A program made the translations under genes and the position numbers. Shown piece by piece: positions 60,557 to 64,000 of a stretch of 64,000 nt of DNA (within the stretch, counting starts at the first letter, position 1; each line of letters opens with the position of its first letter). The DNA lies in the NCBI RefSeq assembly GCF_018224955.1, contig NZ_JAGTUU010000005.1:124001-188000 (forward strand), given 5' to 3'. The notes beneath the pieces are model-generated. The model was not told the DNA's origin. It did not search any database and was given only the letters and a program-made list of their open reading frames with translations. Origin of the DNA: Thetidibacter halocola. GTDB taxonomy: Bacteria > Pseudomonadota > Alphaproteobacteria > Rhodobacterales > Rhodobacteraceae.

Positions 60557-62134
60557 TCAGTAGCCGATGGCGCAGCCGTCCTTGCGCGGGTCTGACGCCC
60601 CTTCGAGGACGCCGTTCTCGTGGATCAGGATCGCCTGCGCGCCGCCGATCGGCCCGTCGGCGGTGACCACGTCATGCCCAAGGCCCGCCAGTTCGGCGCG
60701 CACCGCGTCGGAATAGCCGCGTTCCAGCTTCAACTGGCCTTTCTCGGCAAAGCTGCGCGGGGCGTCCAGCGCCGCCTGTGGGTCCATCCCGAAATCGGTC
60801 ATGTTGGTGATGACGCGGGCATGGCCGTTGGGCTGGTACTGCCCTCCCATCACGCCGAAGGGCATGGTCACGCGGCCATTGTCGCGCAGGATGCCGGGGA
60901 TGATCGTGTGCATCGGGCGCTTGCCGCCCTTCATCTCGTTCGGATGCCCCTCGGCCAGGGTAAAGCCCGCGCCGCGGTTCTGGAACAGCACGCCGAACTT
61001 GTCCGATGCGATCCCCGACCCGAAATCGTTGAACACCGAGTAGATCAGCGACACCGCCATGCGATCCTTGTCGACCACGGTGATGTAGATCGTTTCCTTG
61101 TGCACCGTCTCGGAGACCTCGGCGGGCGAGGCCATCGCACGTTTCGGGTCGATCAGCGCGGCCAGTTTCGCCGCCGTCTCGGGCGCCATCAGGTGATCGA
61201 GCCGCTTCATGTGGTCGGCATCCGACAGGAAGCGGTTGCGCGCGTCATAGGCCAGTTTCGCCGCCTCGGCCTCGATATGGGTGCGCTGCGCGCCGAACGG
61301 GTCCATCGCGGCTATGTCGAAATGCGACAGGATGCCCAGCAGCAGGATCGCCGTCACGCCCTGGCCGTTCGGCGGATGCTCGAGCAGTTCGCGACCCTTG
61401 TAGAAGCCGCCGATGGGTTCGCCGATGGTGGTCCGGTTGGCGGCGAAATCCTCCAGCGTATGCACGCCGCCCACCGCGTTCAGCGCCGCGACCATGTCCT
61501 CGGCGACCTCGCCGGTATAGAACCCGTCGCGGCCCTGGCTGGCGATCCGGCGCAGCACCTCGGCATTGCCGGGCAGGGCAAAGATCTCGCCCAGGTGGTA
61601 GGGCTGGCCGCCCCTGGTGTAGTGCTTGACGCCGTGGCCTTGCAGGTCGCCGTGGTATTCGGACCAGTCCCAGGCCACGCGCGACGCGACGGGAATGCCG
61701 TCCTCCATATAGCGGATCGCCGGGGCGAGGCTGTCGGCAAGGCCGAGGCGGCCCCAGTTTTCCGACATGGTGCAAAAGGCGTCAATGGCGCCGGGGATCG
61801 TCACCGCATGGGCCGAACGCGGCGGCACCACGTCATGGCCCGCGGCGCGCAGGTTGGCCGCGTCCGCCGCCGCCGGTGCGCGGCCCGAGCCGTTCACCGC
61901 GATGACCTCTTCGCTGCCCGCGGGCGAGATCAGGGCGAAACAGTCGCCGCCGATGCCGGTCATGGCCGGTTCGGCCAGGCCCAGGATCACCGCGCCGGCG
62001 ATGGCCGCGTCGACGGCGTTGCCGCCGGCTTTCAGGATGTCCACGGCGGCGCCTGCTGCCAGCGGATGCGATGTGGCACATAGGCCGTTGGTGGCCAGCA
62101 CGGCCGACCGGCCGGGCAGATGGAAATCGCGCAT
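60557..62134 (-). CDS. Gamma-glutamyltransferase-family Ntn hydrolase (no signal peptide)
   Basis: A 525-residue protein of the GGT family that self-cleaves before a nucleophilic Thr. The nucleophile is T348 in H-K-E-T-I-Y-I-T-V-V-D; G-S-G-I and G-G-Q-Y-Q-P-N-G match substrate and oxyanion regions. There is no signal peptide (M-R-D-F-H-L-P-G-R-S), so it is cytoplasmic like YwrD- or oxamate-amidohydrolase-type members. That makes extracellular glutathione breakdown unlikely. Its nearness to gshA (about 1 kb) may be coincidental. Confidence 0.88.
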   Translation of the reverse strand: MRDFHLPGRSAVLATNGLCATSHPLAAGAAVDILKAGGNAVDAAIAGAVILGLAEPAMTGIGGDCFALISPAGSEEVIAVNGSGRAPAAADAANLRAAGHDVVPPRSAHAVTIPGAIDAFCTMSENWGRLGLADSLAPAIRYMEDGIPVASRVAWDWSEYHGDLQGHGVKHYTRGGQPYHLGEIFALPGNAEVLRRIASQGRDGFYTGEVAEDMVAALNAVGGVHTLEDFAANRTTIGEPIGGFYKGRELLEHPPNGQGVTAILLLGILSHFDIAAMDPFGAQRTHIEAEAAKLAYDARNRFLSDADHMKRLDHLMAPETAAKLAALIDPKRAMASPAEVSETVHKETIYITVVDKDRMAVSLIYSVFNDFGSGIASDKFGVLFQNRGAGFTLAEGHPNEMKGGKRPMHTIIPGILRDNGRVTMPFGVMGGQYQPNGHARVITNMTDFGMDPQAALDAPRSFAEKGQLKLERGYSDAVRAELAGLGHDVVTADGPIGGAQAILIHENGVLEGASDPRKDGCAIGY

Positions 62135-62440
62135 AGTTCTTGTCTCCCTCGCTGGAGCGCGAGCATAGACCGGGGCGAGGGGGCGTCAACGGGTGGCATG
62201 CAGGGGGATGCGGCTGGAACGTCGATGCCGAGGCGATTGGCCGGGTCGGTGGCGTGTCCTTGCCGTGGTGTCGCGGTGCGCGACATGCAAAGACCCCGGC
62301 ACCGCGCTAGGGTGGGGGCTGATTGCGCGCGATGCCGGGGGAAGCCATATGCAGCTACAGGATCAGGGATAGACGGTGTTTGCGGCGAATCTGGGCGGCA
62401 ATTCGGGTCTTTTGTTGGCGGAGTCCGATCCGGCGATCCG
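62135..62440. other. 306-base intergenic region
   Basis: It lies between the start of the GGT-like gene and the end of the RsbW-like gene, both on the minus strand, so it holds the GGT-like promoter. A perfect inverted repeat GATCCGGC / GCCGGATC at 62427-62452 straddles the RsbW-like stop codon and may terminate that transcript. No protein gene is evident. Confidence 0.5.
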
Positions 62441-62896
62441 TCAGGCCGGATCCAGCGGTATCGTCAGCGAAAGATGGTTGCACCCGCCCTCGCGCCGGTA
62501 GTCCAGGTGCGAGACCAGCGTGTGGATCAGACCCCAGCCAAAGCCGCCCTCGGGCAGGGTTTCGGTTCGGATGCGATCAAGTGTGTCGGTGTCGCCCGGA
62601 GGGGTCCCGCCGGGCATCGGGGTGCCGTCATCCACCAGGTCGGCCTGCATCTGTGTGTCGCTCCAGCGCAGGTCGACGCGGATCATGCCATCATCGCGCC
62701 CGGCATAGGCGTGCTCGACGATGTTGTTCAACGCCTCGGCGATCACCAGTTCCCATGCACCGCCCCGCGCCGCCGGATGGCCAGCCTTGGCCAGGTGGCG
62801 CCGCAGGTCCAGTAGCACGGCCCTGTTGCCGCTCAGCGTGGCCTCCGCGACCAGCGTCAGGCTGGTGCTTCCGGGGTCCGTCGGATCGGAGGTCAT
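62441..62896 (-). CDS. RsbW-like anti-sigma/ATP-binding serine kinase
   Basis: A 151-residue GHKL ATPase of the anti-sigma-factor kinase type. E-L-V-I-A-E-A-L-N-N-I-V-E-H-A-Y near 50-65 is the N-box, D-D-G-T-P-M-P near 88-94 and E-G-G-F-G-W-G-L-I-H near 115-124 are the G-boxes. It lies 26 bases after a STAS-domain gene on the same strand. The pair resembles RsbV-RsbW partner switching. No sigma factor or PP2C phosphatase is next to it in the window. Confidence 0.87.
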   Translation of the reverse strand: MTSDPTDPGSTSLTLVAEATLSGNRAVLLDLRRHLAKAGHPAARGGAWELVIAEALNNIVEHAYAGRDDGMIRVDLRWSDTQMQADLVDDGTPMPGGTPPGDTDTLDRIRTETLPEGGFGWGLIHTLVSHLDYRREGGCNHLSLTIPLDPA

Positions 62897-62922
62897 GGCG
62901 CGCAAATCGGTCTCGTCCAGCC

Positions 62923-63252
62923 TCAGGCGTTCGGAACGGCGGTGTCGATCGTCCGGTGGATGGTGAAGATCGAGTCCATCCGTGTCATGCGAAAGACCTT
63001 GTCCACGTTCTCCGTCAGGCCGGCCAGTTCCAGCTTGCGTCCGGTCGGCATCAGCTTCATCGCGGCGACGATGGCCCCGAGCCCGCTGGAATCGACAAAG
63101 CCGACCCTGGACAGATCCAGCACCACGCGACCATCCGAGTCCGCGATGGCGGCCCGCATCTGGTCCTTGAATTCGATCGCGACGGCGGCGTCGATCCTGT
63201 CCACGTCGACCGTCACGATGGCGGCGCGTGTATCCTGTCGTGTCGTCAGCAT
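62923..63252 (-). CDS. STAS-domain anti-anti-sigma factor
   Basis: A 109-residue STAS protein, RsbV/SpoIIAA-like. The phosphorylatable Ser lies in F-V-D-S-S-G-L-G-A-I near 50-59, with V-V-L-D-L-S-R-V-G preceding it. In its unphosphorylated form such a protein binds the kinase and frees its partner. It is the first gene of the two-gene unit, upstream of the RsbW-like kinase, and divergent from the thiolase gene. Confidence 0.9.
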   Translation of the reverse strand: MLTTRQDTRAAIVTVDVDRIDAAVAIEFKDQMRAAIADSDGRVVLDLSRVGFVDSSGLGAIVAAMKLMPTGRKLELAGLTENVDKVFRMTRMDSIFTIHRTIDTAVPNA

Positions 63253-63347
63253 TGTCAGTGTCTCTTGTCATGAGTTCCCGGTCATGGACCCTAGACGGGA
63301 TTCCTTACCATCCGGTATGCAGGGATGGGGCATCGGAGGAACGGATC

Positions 63348-64000
63348 ATGCGGAACATCTTCATCACCGGCGCGGCGCGGACTCCGATGGGCGGGTTCCA
63401 GGGCATCCTGTCGGATGTCAGCGCGGCACAACTGGGCGGAACGGCGATCCGCGCAGCGCTGTCGCAGGCGGGCCGCCCCGCGGTGGACGAGTTGCTCATG
63501 GGCTGCGTGCTGCCCGCGGGGCAGGGCCAGGCGCCGGCGCGACAGGCGGGGTTCGCCGCGGGCCTCGGCGAAGAGGTGCCGGCCACCACGCTGAACAAGA
63601 TGTGCGGATCGGGCATGAAGGCGGCGATGATGGCCTTCGACCGGCTGGTGCTGGGCGATGCCACCACCATCGTCGCGGGCGGTATGGAGAGCATGACCAA
63701 CGCCCCCTACATGCTGCCCAAGATGCGCGGCGGTGCGCGGATCGGCCATGCCCAGGTCGTGGACCACATGTTCCTCGACGGGCTCGAGGATGCCTATGAC
63801 AAGGGCCGCCTGATGGGCACCTTCGCCGAGGATTGCGCCTCGGCCTTCCAGTTCACCCGCGAGGCGCAGGACCAGTATGCGTTGGCCTCGCTGTCGAACG
63901 CCTTGGAGGCGGAACGCTCCCGCGCCTTCGAGGACGAGATCGCACCCGTGACGATCCACGCCCGCAACGGCGAGGAAATCATCACCCGCGACGAACAGCC
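63348..64000 (+). CDS. Acetyl-CoA acetyltransferase (thiolase), 3' truncated by window
   Basis: A biosynthetic-type thiolase condensing two acetyl-CoA or cleaving 3-ketoacyl-CoA; 217 residues are visible before the window ends. The ATG at 63348 is preceded by GGAGGAA at 6 bases. The first active Cys is C86 in N-K-M-C-G-S-G-M-K-A, and A-G-G-M-E-S-M-T-N-A-P-Y near 105-115 is intact. The C-terminal half with the second Cys and the active His lies outside. Exact role (PHB synthesis, ethylmalonyl-CoA route or beta-oxidation) cannot be assigned. Confidence 0.94.
   Translation, partial: MRNIFITGAARTPMGGFQGILSDVSAAQLGGTAIRAALSQAGRPAVDELLMGCVLPAGQGQAPARQAGFAAGLGEEVPATTLNKMCGSGMKAAMMAFDRLVLGDATTIVAGGMESMTNAPYMLPKMRGGARIGHAQVVDHMFLDGLEDAYDKGRLMGTFAEDCASAFQFTREAQDQYALASLSNALEAERSRAFEDEIAPVTIHARNGEEIITRDEQ

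Noticed and set aside
1-64000. CRISPR arrays, insertion sequences, prophage or integrase genes
   Set aside because: I looked for regularly spaced direct repeats, transposase or integrase motifs and terminal inverted repeats and saw none; repeats present are dispersed hairpins.

Overview
The window is about 64 kb of GC-rich chromosomal DNA, densely coding on both strands, with no phage, insertion sequence or CRISPR array that I can see. The gene set points to an alphaproteobacterium of the Rhodobacterales (Roseobacter/Paracoccaceae type). It holds an FdsA-type formate dehydrogenase, a malic enzyme fused to a phosphotransacetylase-like domain, a plant/alphaproteobacterial-type glutamate-cysteine ligase, a PopZ-like protein after a tolC gene, and intergenic hairpin repeats of a kind I associate with this order. 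This placement comes from recognising families, not from a database search.

Layout. 1-4.0 kb: 3' part of a formate dehydrogenase alpha gene, an M20-type amidohydrolase and a 52-residue membrane protein. 4.0-6.7 kb: an OmpR-type response regulator and a hybrid sensor kinase. 6.9-16.9 kb: a branched-chain-type (LIV) ABC importer embedded between two CoA ligases (an FACS-like AMP ligase and a PaaK-like ligase). This cassette also holds a small two-helix membrane protein and a divergently placed protein made of two tandem copies of one roughly 117-residue domain. 17-22 kb: glyA, nadK, a CIA30-like protein and prpE, with a cluster of TTTGCAAA-like sites upstream of prpE. 22.2-23.7 kb: a compositionally different patch with a frameshifted small membrane-protein gene and a GNAT acetyltransferase. 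23.9-26.2 kb: maeB. 26.3-31.2 kb: a DUF3072 gene and the nucleoside salvage operon cdd-deoA-deoB-add-upp. 31.3-38.4 kb: envelope and cell-organisation genes (SPOR protein, M48-like pseudopeptidase, tRNA-Cys, PIMT-like methyltransferase, TolC, PopZ-like protein) and efp.

38.5-47.1 kb: housekeeping genes (GNAT, glycosyltransferase, ygfZ, a CX5R phosphatase, a serine-glyoxylate-type aminotransferase, hisC-like, DUF1992, an NAD(P)-binding protein, lolC and lolD). 47.1-51.9 kb: a minus-strand block in which two saccharopine dehydrogenase-family genes precede a polar amino-acid ABC importer, suggesting lysine catabolism coupled to uptake. 51.9-55 kb: a histidine phosphatase, a coiled-coil membrane protein and a BON/OmpA protein. 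55-64 kb: ubiA and rsmE (divergent), a GNAT protein, a small membrane protein, gshA, a transglutaminase-like protein, a gamma-glutamyltransferase-family protein, an RsbW-like kinase with a STAS antagonist, and the 5' part of a thiolase.

The most interesting items are: (1) the ABC importer plus two CoA ligases plus duplicated-domain cassette at 6.9-16.9 kb, which looks like an uptake-and-activation system for an unidentified carboxylic acid; (2) a dispersed intergenic repeat with at least seven copies in two sequence subtypes, some of which supply a terminator or a ribosome-binding site; (3) the TTTGCAAA-like cluster before prpE; (4) several family members that have lost hallmark residues (M48-like, PIMT-like and transglutaminase-like proteins).
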